Source of the DNA: Planotetraspora thailandica
GTDB lineage: Bacteria; Actinomycetota; Actinomycetes; Streptosporangiales; Streptosporangiaceae
Assembly: GCF_016863335.1 (NCBI RefSeq)
Contig: NZ_BOOR01000038.1
Span: forward strand, 62,001-126,000
Direction: 5' to 3'
Length of the DNA stretch: 64,000 nt
This document shows positions 41,455 through 49,550 of the stretch, in pieces; position 1 is the first letter of the stretch, and every line of letters begins with the position of its first letter. The notes under the pieces are model-generated. The model had not been told where the DNA came from. It made no database searches and saw only the letters and a program-made list of their open reading frames with translations. The position numbers and the translations under genes are program-made.

Positions 41455-43275
41455 CTACCGGCCCTCGCCACCGTCTACTTCGCCGCCGCCTGTGGCGGTC
41501 GGCGTGGTCGGCGTGGTCTGCGTGGTGGGTGAGGGAGGCAGGGGCACGCTCGCCGGTGCGACGGGGCTGGTGGGAGCGGGCGGCGCGTCGACCGGCGCCG
41601 GGTTGTGCGGGATGGTGATCGGGTCGAGCGTGGGCCGGCCGCCTCCCGCGGGGGAGGGCGGCAGGGGCACGCTCGCGGGCGCGACGGGGCTGGTGGGAGC
41701 GGGCGGCGCGTCGACCGGCGCCGGGTTGTGCGGGATGGTGATCGGGTCGAGCGTGGGCCGGCCGCCTCCCGCGGAGGTGGTGGGGGAGGGCGACGGGGGC
41801 ACGTCGGCCGGGTTGACCGAGGGGGTGGGGGACGGCGGCGGCGGAACGTCCGCAGGGCCGGCCGGAGGGCGGCCGCCACCCGCCCCGGTGGAGCCCTTGA
41901 TCGGAATGCCGTCGATCGCTCTGCCGACCTTCCCCGCGCCGACGGGGCCGGCGCCCAGTTTGGGGGCGGAGTTGGCGATCTCGCCCGCGGCCACCTCGTT
42001 GGGGTCGCCGCCCTGGGCGATGCCGACGCCGATCTTGGTGCCGAGCGTCGCGCCCTCCTCGATGAGGCCACCGACCTGGTCGGAGGCCCGCTTCCCGAGG
42101 CTGTCGCCCTCCGCCGGGGCGGTCGTGTTGCCGAACCTGCCGGGGGCGCCCTCTTTGGGCTCCGGGACCCCTCTGGACGAGCCGATCTTGCCGACGACGC
42201 CCTTGAAGGCGGTCCCGGCGACGGCTCCCGCCGCCGCTCCTCCGAACACTCCCGCCGCCGTGATCTTGTCGTGGTTGGCCGCCTTGGCGACCGTCTCTAT
42301 GCCCGAGTTGACCAGGAATCCGCCGGTGGCCTCCGTGGCCACCTTGCCCACCGGGTTGGCGAGCACCGCGCCGACGACCTTGGTGTTGGCGAGCGTGTCC
42401 CCGATCTTCGTGATGGACCCGGTGGTCTTGGTGACCAGGCCGCCGATCCCCGGAACCGCCCCGAGCGCCTTGCCGCCGAACTTGAGGAGGGCGCCGCCGG
42501 GGACGAGGCCCAGCAGGCCGGTGATGAAGTCGCCTGCCTTGATGCCGCCCGTCTTGGCGGCCACCACTTGGTTGAACACGAATAACGCCCCGCCCAGCAG
42601 CGCGCCCACCACGGGGAAGAACACCGCCGTGACGGCGATCAGCAGTGCGAGCAGGATCTGGACGAACGGGAAGTCCTTGAAGAAGTCGGCGATCTTCTGG
42701 AAGATGTTCCGCTCGGGGATCGCCTCGCCGGCCGCCTGGTCGAGCACGTCGGCGCAGGCTCGCTGCGCGGTCTCCCTCATGGCCTTGGCCTGCTCGGCCA
42801 GGCTCTTCGCGGCGCTGAGCTCCGACTTGCCGGTCTCGATCTCGTCCTGCTGGGTCTTCGCGGCGGCCTTGTCCTGGTCGGTGGGGTTCTCGCCCAGGGT
42901 CGTGGGGGTCTGGTTCGCCTTCGGCGCCGCGGACTGGGCCTGGTCGACGGCCCTGTCGAAGGTGTCCTGAGCCTCGCGGAGCTTGGGGATGTAGTCGCGG
43001 TAGGCGCGGGCGGCGTCGTGATAGGACGTCATGGTCTTGGTCAGCTTGTCGGGGAGATCGTCACCGATCTTCTCCTTGAGCTGGTCCATCGCCGAGCCGC
43101 GGCCCTGTGAGATGGTGCCGTCCTTCTTCAGGACGTTCAACGCCTTCTCCGCGGCGTCTCCGATGTCCTGGTAGCGCTTGATCACGCCCTGGATCAGGTC
43201 GGGATCACCCGGCGTCGGATCCTTGTCCAGCCCGACGAGCTGGAAATCCTCGGGACTCGAGTGCCGCCGCGCCAC
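41455..43275 (-). CDS. Candidate type VII-secreted protein with proline-rich repeat tail
   Basis: 606 residues. The N-terminal 180 residues are helical (ALNVLKKDGTISQGRGSAM, SYHDAARAYRDYIPKLREAQ) as in actinobacterial T7SS effector N-domains. A hydrophobic pair at about 205-245 (ILLALLIAVTAVFFPVVGALL) and a Gly/Ala-rich region similar to the pre-toxin part of polymorphic toxins follow. The C-terminal 150 residues are Pro-rich and contain a 41-residue unit (RPTLDPITIPHNPAPVDAPP core) twice. No toxin domain is visible at the C-terminus. It is divergent from the SARP gene and upstream of the WXG100 and essC genes. Confidence 0.7.
   Translation of the reverse strand: MARRHSSPEDFQLVGLDKDPTPGDPDLIQGVIKRYQDIGDAAEKALNVLKKDGTISQGRGSAMDQLKEKIGDDLPDKLTKTMTSYHDAARAYRDYIPKLREAQDTFDRAVDQAQSAAPKANQTPTTLGENPTDQDKAAAKTQQDEIETGKSELSAAKSLAEQAKAMRETAQRACADVLDQAAGEAIPERNIFQKIADFFKDFPFVQILLALLIAVTAVFFPVVGALLGGALFVFNQVVAAKTGGIKAGDFITGLLGLVPGGALLKFGGKALGAVPGIGGLVTKTTGSITKIGDTLANTKVVGAVLANPVGKVATEATGGFLVNSGIETVAKAANHDKITAAGVFGGAAAGAVAGTAFKGVVGKIGSSRGVPEPKEGAPGRFGNTTAPAEGDSLGKRASDQVGGLIEEGATLGTKIGVGIAQGGDPNEVAAGEIANSAPKLGAGPVGAGKVGRAIDGIPIKGSTGAGGGRPPAGPADVPPPPSPTPSVNPADVPPSPSPTTSAGGGRPTLDPITIPHNPAPVDAPPAPTSPVAPASVPLPPSPAGGGRPTLDPITIPHNPAPVDAPPAPTSPVAPASVPLPPSPTTQTTPTTPTATGGGEVDGGEGR
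41538..41773. repeat. 123-bp tandem repeat in the proline-rich tail
   Basis: Two nearly identical 113-bp copies (41538-41650 and 41661-41773) with a 123-bp period, in phase with 41 codons of the 606-residue protein. A third, diverged Pro-rich stretch follows. Recent duplication by slippage or recombination is likely. Confidence 0.85.
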
Positions 43276-43421
43276 GTTGGACCCCCGCGTTCAGTGCGAT
43301 CAGTTGCCTTGCGCTTGGTACACGAAGCCCGGTGCCGCAAAGGTTCAGGTGATTTTCGACGCCTGAGCGCACGTACGCGCCCTCGCCGGCGCGGGCGAAA
43401 TGCGCAGTTAAACTCGTCGCG

Positions 43422-46292
43422 ATGCGTTTCACCGTATTGGGCCCGGTCAGGGCGTGGCGTGGGGACGCCGAGCTGGAGCTGGGTCCTCCGAAGCAGCGCG
43501 CCCTGCTCGCGCTCTTGCTGACCCAGACCGGTCACCCCGTGTCCGTCCACGAGATCCTCGACATCCTCTGGGGGCAGGACCCGCCGGACAGTGCGATCAA
43601 CGCGGTCCACCGGTACATCGGGGCGTTGCGCCGTCTGCTCGAGCCGGAAATGCCGGCGAGAAGCTCACAGCGGCTGATCCGGGGGGCCGGCGGCTACCGT
43701 CTCGACGTGGAACCGGACGCCCTCGATCTGCTGCGGTTCCGCACCCTGCGCAAGGAGGCCGGCCGGCTCGCGACGCAGGGGAGACCGGGCGACGCGACCG
43801 AGGCGATCGCCGAGGCACTCGCCCTGTGGCGGGGGCCCGTGGCGTCCGGGATCGCGCCCCAGGTGCGGTCGCACCCCGTCTTCGCCTTCGTGGACGGCGA
43901 GTATCTGTCCGCCGTCAAGCAGGCCGCGGACCACGCGCTGGAGGCCGGTCCCGGCCTCACCGAGCGGGTGCTGATCACGCTCAGGCAGGCCGCCGCCCAC
44001 AATCCGCTGGACGAGGCCCTGCAGGCCAAGCTGGTCCTGGTGCTCGCGGCCACCGGGCATCAGGCGGAGGCTCTGGAGGTCTACCGGACGGCGTGCACAC
44101 GGCTGTCCGACGACCTCGGCATGGATCCGGGACCCGAGCTGCGGGCCGCCCAGCAGCAGGTGCTGCGCCAGACGGTGCATCCGGACCCCGCGCCGCCTGC
44201 CGGTGACGGGCCCGCACGTGAGGCCGGTGACGTCCCCCTGGCCGCCACGGTGCGCCCCGCCCAGCTGCCGGCCGATCTCGCGGGCTTCACCGGCCGCCGC
44301 CCCGAGCTGGACCAGCTCGACGATCTGCTCCCCGAGGGCTCCGAGCAGCCGCCGGCACTGGTGATCAGCGCGATCGGCGGCATGGCCGGCATCGGCAAGA
44401 CCACGCTCGCCGTGCACTGGGCCCACCGGGTCGCCGACCGCTTTCCCGACGGTCAGCTCTATGTCGATCTGCGCGGGTTCCACCCGTCCGCCTCGGTCAT
44501 GACCCCGGCCGAAGCGATACGTCATTTCCTCGACGCGTTCGGCGTGCCCGCGCACTCGATCCCCGCGGGCCTCGACGCGCAGGCCGCCCTCTATCGCAGC
44601 CTGCTCGCCGGCCGGCGCGTCCTGGTGGTCCTGGACAACGCCCGCGACACCGAGCACGTCCTTCCGCTGCTGCCCGGGGCACCCGGCTGCCTGGCCATCG
44701 TGACCAGCCGGGGGCAGCTTTACGGGCTGGTGGCCGGCGGGGGCGCGCACTGCGTCACCGTCGATCTGCTGACCGATCAGGACGCCGTGGAGTTCCTGGC
44801 GCGACGGGTCGGCGCCGACCGGGTCGAGCGCGAAGCCCACGCGGCGGCCGAGATCGTCGCACTGTGCGGGCGGCTGCCCCTGGCGCTGGCCATCGTGGGC
44901 GCCCGTGCGGCCATGAATCCGGGATTCTCCCTGTCCGCCATCGCCGCCGAACTGCGGGAGAGCCACGGCAGCCTCGACGCCTTCACCGGGGAGCCGCCGT
45001 TCACGGACGCGCGCCGCGTCTTCTCCCCGTCCTACCAGGCCCTCAGCCCGGCGGCCGCGCGGCTCTTCCGGCTGCTGGCCCTGCATCCGGGGCCCGACTG
45101 CTCGGCGGCCGCCGCGGCGGCACTCGCGGGGCAGCGGGTCGGTGAGGTGCGCCCGCTGCTCGCCGAGCTCGCGCGCGCCCAGCTGATCCTGGAGACCACA
45201 CCAGGACGGTTCTCGTTCCACGAGCTGCTCCGCGCGTACGCCACCGAGATGGGCCGCGAAGAGGACTCCGACCAGGAATCGGGGGAGGCCGGGAGGCGGC
45301 TGCTCGACCACTACCTGCACAGCGTGCACGCGGCGGACCGCGCGCTCGGGTCTCACCGCGAGCGCATCGCGTTGCAGCGGGCCGCGCCCCACGCGAGTCC
45401 GCAGCGGTTCGCCGACCAGCGCAGCGCGGTCGGCTGGCTCGACGCCGAACGTGCCGCGCTCCTCGCGGCGATCAAGCAGGACGCCACCCATGGAAGCGGC
45501 GCCCATGCCTGGCAGCTCGCCGTGGGCATCGAGCTCTACCTGGACCGCAACGGCCGCTGGCGGGAACAGCTCGCCGCCCAGACGGCCGCGGCGACGGCGG
45601 CACAACGACTCGGCGATCTACGCGGCCAGGCGCACGCGCACCGGGCGCTCGGCTTCGTCCTCGGCCGGCTGAATCGCTCGGACGAGGCGCGCGAACACCT
45701 GCTGAGGGCGCTGAAGCTGTTCGGCGAGATCGGGGACGTCTGCGGACAGGCCCGGGCCCTCCGTTATCTCGCCTTCCTGGCCAACCGGCGCGGCCTCCAC
45801 GCGGAGGCGCTCGAACACTACCGGCTCGCCCTCGAGCTCTACCGGCCGGCGGGACCGCTCAGCGGGGAGGCGAGCGTTCACAACGAGCTGGGCTGGACCT
45901 ACATCTTGCTGGGGGAGCACGAAAAGGCCCTGGACGAGTGCAGGCACGCCCTCGCGATCCACCAGGCGATCGACGACCGCAACGGTGAGGCCGCGGCGTG
46001 GGACAGCCTCGGCTACGCCCACCACCATCTGGGACAGTACGGCGCGGCGCTCGCGTGCTTCGGTCATGCGCTGGACCTGTACCGCGAGATCCACGACTGC
46101 TATCTGGAAGCCGACACTCTGGCGCACATCGGCGACACGCATCTTGCCTCGGGTTCGGGCGGTTTGGCGGGGCTCGCGTGGGGACAGGCGCTGCAGATCC
46201 TGGAGGGGATCGGCCATCCCGATGCCGCGCAGGTGCGGGACAAGCTGCGAAATCTCAAGGCGGATCCCGCCGTCACGCCCGCGCGGATCTAG
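43422..46292 (+). CDS. AfsR/SARP-type regulator (BTAD, NB-ARC, TPR)
   Basis: 956 residues. The OmpR-like DNA-binding domain (MRFTVLGPVRAWRGD, VHEILDILWGQDPPDSAINA) is followed by a BTAD bundle (LLRFRTLRKEAGRLA, EALEVYRTACTRLSDDLGMD). The NB-ARC ATPase follows: Walker A IGGMAGIGKTTLA (about 323), RVLVVLDNARDTE, LPLALAIVG. The C-terminus has about five TPR units from residue 700. AfsR-like proteins activate secondary-metabolite or developmental genes in an ATP-dependent way. It is divergent from the secreted-protein gene, so control of the T7SS block is possible. Confidence 0.9.
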   Translation: MRFTVLGPVRAWRGDAELELGPPKQRALLALLLTQTGHPVSVHEILDILWGQDPPDSAINAVHRYIGALRRLLEPEMPARSSQRLIRGAGGYRLDVEPDALDLLRFRTLRKEAGRLATQGRPGDATEAIAEALALWRGPVASGIAPQVRSHPVFAFVDGEYLSAVKQAADHALEAGPGLTERVLITLRQAAAHNPLDEALQAKLVLVLAATGHQAEALEVYRTACTRLSDDLGMDPGPELRAAQQQVLRQTVHPDPAPPAGDGPAREAGDVPLAATVRPAQLPADLAGFTGRRPELDQLDDLLPEGSEQPPALVISAIGGMAGIGKTTLAVHWAHRVADRFPDGQLYVDLRGFHPSASVMTPAEAIRHFLDAFGVPAHSIPAGLDAQAALYRSLLAGRRVLVVLDNARDTEHVLPLLPGAPGCLAIVTSRGQLYGLVAGGGAHCVTVDLLTDQDAVEFLARRVGADRVEREAHAAAEIVALCGRLPLALAIVGARAAMNPGFSLSAIAAELRESHGSLDAFTGEPPFTDARRVFSPSYQALSPAAARLFRLLALHPGPDCSAAAAAALAGQRVGEVRPLLAELARAQLILETTPGRFSFHELLRAYATEMGREEDSDQESGEAGRRLLDHYLHSVHAADRALGSHRERIALQRAAPHASPQRFADQRSAVGWLDAERAALLAAIKQDATHGSGAHAWQLAVGIELYLDRNGRWREQLAAQTAAATAAQRLGDLRGQAHAHRALGFVLGRLNRSDEAREHLLRALKLFGEIGDVCGQARALRYLAFLANRRGLHAEALEHYRLALELYRPAGPLSGEASVHNELGWTYILLGEHEKALDECRHALAIHQAIDDRNGEAAAWDSLGYAHHHLGQYGAALACFGHALDLYREIHDCYLEADTLAHIGDTHLASGSGGLAGLAWGQALQILEGIGHPDAAQVRDKLRNLKADPAVTPARI

Positions 46293-46585
46293 CCCCGACC
46301 ATCGGCCGGCCAGGCCGTCCAGAATTCCGCCATTTTTTCGACACTGGCGTCTGCTTGTCTCGCTATATGCGCTGCTTCCACCAGAAGCTTCGCCGAACAC
46401 GTGCGGACGCCGGCGTCCGCCGGCCGCCATGAACAGCCGCGTCACCTTCAGCTGACGTCTTCTCCCCCCTTCGGCCTCGGCGATCCGTAGATCCGACCGC
46501 CGCGTCGTCGGCTTGGTGTGAGATCTGGCAGCTGCGGAGCGCCCGGGCCGGGAGGGGGACCGCTTCCCCTCTCAGGACCCACACC

Positions 46586-47131
46586 ATGACACTGATCGCC
46601 ACCTCGGACCGCTCGTCCCTGGAAGCGTCCCGCAAGAACCTTCTGCGCACGCTGATGTCGGATCACGCGAAGGCGCTCCTCGCCTATGCCGAGCATCTGC
46701 TGGGCGACCGCCACATGGCGGAGGACATCGTGCAGGAGACGCTCATCCGCGCCTGGAACCACATGGAGCGTCTCTACACCACCGAAGGCTCCATCCGGGG
46801 CTGGCTGCTCACGGTCGTCCGCAACCTCGCCATCGACCGGTTGCGCAGCGCGGCCTCCCGCCACGAGACCGTGGGCACGGACCATCATGACGTCACCCAG
46901 CCCGACCATGCCGACGCCGTCCTCACCTCCGTCGAGACGACCGCCCTCCTGAGACACCTGTCCGCGGAGCACCGTGAGGTGCTCGTGCACACCTATCTCT
47001 ACGGCAGGACCGTGGTGGAGACGGCGCGCATACTCGGCATCCCCGCCGGCACCGTCAAGTCCCGGCAGCACTACGCCCTCAGCAACCTCCGCGCCCAGGC
47101 GAGGACACGGGGGTCCGGGCGGAACGGCTGA
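46586..47131 (+). CDS. ECF RNA polymerase sigma factor
   Basis: 181 residues with sigma-2 (HAKALLAYAEHLLGDRHMAE, DIVQETLIRAWNHM, GWLLTVVRNLAIDRLR) and sigma-4 (LSAEHREVLVHTYLYGRTVV, ETARILGIPAGTVKSRQHYA). These recognise -10 and -35 elements of stress-type promoters. ATG 46586. No anti-sigma gene follows; the neighbouring genes are on the opposite strand. A zinc-finger/sigma fusion is encoded 2.4 kb away. Confidence 0.88.
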   Translation: MTLIATSDRSSLEASRKNLLRTLMSDHAKALLAYAEHLLGDRHMAEDIVQETLIRAWNHMERLYTTEGSIRGWLLTVVRNLAIDRLRSAASRHETVGTDHHDVTQPDHADAVLTSVETTALLRHLSAEHREVLVHTYLYGRTVVETARILGIPAGTVKSRQHYALSNLRAQARTRGSGRNG

Positions 47132-47170
47132 CATCCCACACCGTCGTGAACGCATTGGAGAACGCCGGGC

Positions 47171-48556
47171 TCAGGCCGGGACGGTGAGCTTCACGCCGAG
47201 GACCGGGATGTCCACCTCACCCTGCGCGTCGGTGTACCAGCGCCAGTGGGCGCCGTCGACCTCGCCGCACACGAGACCCGTCCAGCCGGCGCCGCCGGGG
47301 CCGCACAACGCGGCCAGTTCGGCGGCCTCACGCTCGGTGGGTGTGCCCGCCATGACGACCAGGCCCTTGACCGGGCGGCGTGAGGCCGCCCCGCGCACGG
47401 TGCCATACCGGTGCTCGACGGCGGGGGCGGTCTCCTCCACGCGGACGACCTGCTGGAGGCCGGGGGGCACGGTGAGGGGCGGGGCGCCGTCCGTGCCGCG
47501 TAGGACGGTCACCGGGGTGTACGGCCGGCTGCGCTCCACCTCCGCGAGCAGGTTCTGCACTGCCTCGCGGGCCACGGTGTGGTCGCCGGTCACGCTCAGC
47601 ACGCCGTCGAGGCGGCTGAGGTCCACGAAGACGGGCTGGCCGTCGGCGTCGGCGCCCGCACGCACCAGGCAGGCCTCGGCGGCCGAGTTCCCGGCCGCTC
47701 CGCCGGTGCCCGGCCCTGCGGCGCCGGCCCGGCCGGTCTGACGGCGCCAGCGTGTGGTGTCGAGGCTCGTCCAGGGGGCGTCCATGGCGTCCGACGGCGA
47801 CAACCACACCGTCACGCCCGCGTCGTCGACGCGCAGCGCGTGCACCGGCTTCTCCCGCCGCCGGTCGGCGGCCGAGAACTCGTCGAGGGTGCCGTACGCC
47901 CGCCGTACGGAGTCCGCGTCGGCGGCGAAGCGCTTGCTCAGCGACCGCCTGGCCTCGATCCCGCGCCTGCGCCTGCCGGGGTCGCTCAGCGTGCGGATGA
48001 GGCGGGACACGGCGGCGAACGCCCTGCGCGTCCGCTGCCGGGCCATGATGCCCGCCGTCACAAGTGCCAGGACCAGCGCGCCGAGCACCGCGACGGCGGC
48101 GGGCAGAGGAATGGTCAGGGCGTCGGTCCAGGTGGTCGCGCGGGCAGCCGACCCGTTCTCGTTTCCGGAATCCCTGGCCAGCTGCACGCCGGGGCCGGAG
48201 GCGTCCGGCGGCAGCCGCAGGATCCAGCCCGGGTGGAGCTGCTCGGACGGGTCGTTCAGCGCTCCGCCGTCCCGCTGGGCTCGCCCGCGGTTGAGCTGGA
48301 AGATCTCCCCGGCCCTTCCGGGGTCGCTCAGTGTCGCGGCGGCTATGGACTGGAGGGTGTCGGTCCCGGGGTCGTTCACCACGAACACCTTGACGAGACC
48401 GTCACCGTCTGCGGCGCTCGCGGACGCGTTCACGCCCAGCGCCGCCCAGAAGACGCACAGCAGGACGACGACCGCTCGCAGCACCGTCCGCGCTGTGCGG
48501 CGCGCCGTCCAGGTCGTCGGCCGGTGCAGCGGCATGGCGCTGAAGCCGTTGTTCAT
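47171..48556 (-). CDS. LysM-like membrane protein
   Basis: 461 residues. An N-terminal hydrophobic segment (VLRAVVVLLCVFWAALGVNA) precedes a LysM-like module (VVNDPGTDTLQSIAAATL to LHPGWILRLPP, residues 55-115). A transmembrane helix (PLPAAVAVLGALVLALVTAG, about 155) then leads to a cytoplasmic region of about 280 residues. Similar proteins accompany actinobacterial secretion and sigma loci. The start is ambiguous (GTG 48565, ATG 48556, ATG 48532); ATG 48556 is used because GGAG precedes it. Convergent with the ECF gene. LysM domains bind peptidoglycan. Confidence 0.7.
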   Translation of the reverse strand: MNNGFSAMPLHRPTTWTARRTARTVLRAVVVLLCVFWAALGVNASASAADGDGLVKVFVVNDPGTDTLQSIAAATLSDPGRAGEIFQLNRGRAQRDGGALNDPSEQLHPGWILRLPPDASGPGVQLARDSGNENGSAARATTWTDALTIPLPAAVAVLGALVLALVTAGIMARQRTRRAFAAVSRLIRTLSDPGRRRRGIEARRSLSKRFAADADSVRRAYGTLDEFSAADRRREKPVHALRVDDAGVTVWLSPSDAMDAPWTSLDTTRWRRQTGRAGAAGPGTGGAAGNSAAEACLVRAGADADGQPVFVDLSRLDGVLSVTGDHTVAREAVQNLLAEVERSRPYTPVTVLRGTDGAPPLTVPPGLQQVVRVEETAPAVEHRYGTVRGAASRRPVKGLVVMAGTPTEREAAELAALCGPGGAGWTGLVCGEVDGAHWRWYTDAQGEVDIPVLGVKLTVPA

Positions 48557-48750
48557 CTTCTCCACCCGTGTCTGCGGTGCGCGCCGGATCGCGGCTTGTC
48601 GCTGCGGTCTCCGGCGCCTCTCACACCTCTACACGGCACGGGCCCGTAAAGGGTTCGAAAAAGATCTGCGGTGGGGAGAGGCGCCGGGACGTGAGCCGGC
48701 TTCCGAGGTGGTCGCGGGGATCGCCGGACGGGTTTCGGAGACGCGGCCGG

Positions 48751-49353
48751 TCAGACGACCCGTTCGAGCAGCGGGAAGTCGTCGCGCGGGCGAGGGACCG
48801 CGAAATCGCGGGACTCGTCGCCGACGATGCGGGTGATGTCGATCGACCCGGGGTCTCCCTCGCTCGCTCCGGGCACCTGGGAGTGACCGAAGTGGCCTCC
48901 CCTGGCCCAGAGCCGGGTGTTGCGCTCGGACACGAGGGACTCGGGGAACGGCCGAGGAGGTCCGGCAGGCCACAGGCGGGGCACGTCCCAGGAGTCGAGC
49001 CACGACAGGATGTCGTCGAGGCGGTCGAGCTTGGTGTCGGTGAACGGCTCATGCGCCGAGCCGATCACCCGGATCTGCACGCATACCCGCCCGTTGTTGC
49101 CCCGGTCGCCGGGGAGGCCGCCGGCGGCCCGCATGACCGGGAGGAGCTGGGAGATCTCCCCGGTCACCGGATTCCACACCAGGTGGGGCGGGCGTTTGAG
49201 CTGGATGAGGCGCTGGGCTACCGACCGCGCGGATATTCCGTGCGGATCGGCGGGCCAGATGAACCAGACAGTCCGGGGAGCTCCACCGGCCATCGGCCCG
49301 GAGTCCTCGGAGGAGGGAATTCGGATGGCGCCGGGAAGCCATGCTTGGGCCAC
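48751..49353 (-). CDS. Amidase-fold (N-acetylmuramoyl-L-alanine amidase-like) protein
   Basis: 200 residues. The layout follows amidase_2: a first strand VWFIWPAD, then HLVWNPVTGEISQLLPVMRA, NGRVCVQIRVIG, and the late motif GHFGHSQVPGASEGDPGSIDI, where the His and the Asp of D-P-G would be zinc ligands. The first zinc His (normally IHHT) is replaced by Trp-Pro, so catalysis is doubtful. There is no signal peptide; GTG 49353 has GAGGGGG 6 bases upstream. It is encoded after the sigma-fusion gene. A peptidoglycan-binding role is inferred. Confidence 0.55.
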   Translation of the reverse strand: MAQAWLPGAIRIPSSEDSGPMAGGAPRTVWFIWPADPHGISARSVAQRLIQLKRPPHLVWNPVTGEISQLLPVMRAAGGLPGDRGNNGRVCVQIRVIGSAHEPFTDTKLDRLDDILSWLDSWDVPRLWPAGPPRPFPESLVSERNTRLWARGGHFGHSQVPGASEGDPGSIDITRIVGDESRDFAVPRPRDDFPLLERVV

Positions 49354-49504
49354 AATTGCCCCCTCAAATCCTCGGTCGCGACGTTTCTCCCCTTTCGCGC
49401 TTGGGCTGACACCTCGAAACCCAGGATTGTTACCGGCGGGAAGCCCCGGCGCGTACGGCATCGCCGCTGGTGGTGCCCATGGTGGCCATGCGCTTGGTGA
49501 GACG

Positions 49505-49543
49505 CGCCGGGGCGCCCCGAGGGGCCGTTCGGGCGCCCCGGCG
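49505..49543 (-). terminator. Hairpin terminator after the sigma-fusion gene
   Basis: A perfect 13-bp inverted repeat (CGCCGGGGCGCCC) with a 13-base loop begins 7 bases beyond the stop codon of the sigma/zinc-finger fusion gene. Confidence 0.75.
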
Positions 49544-49550
49544 GATCGCA

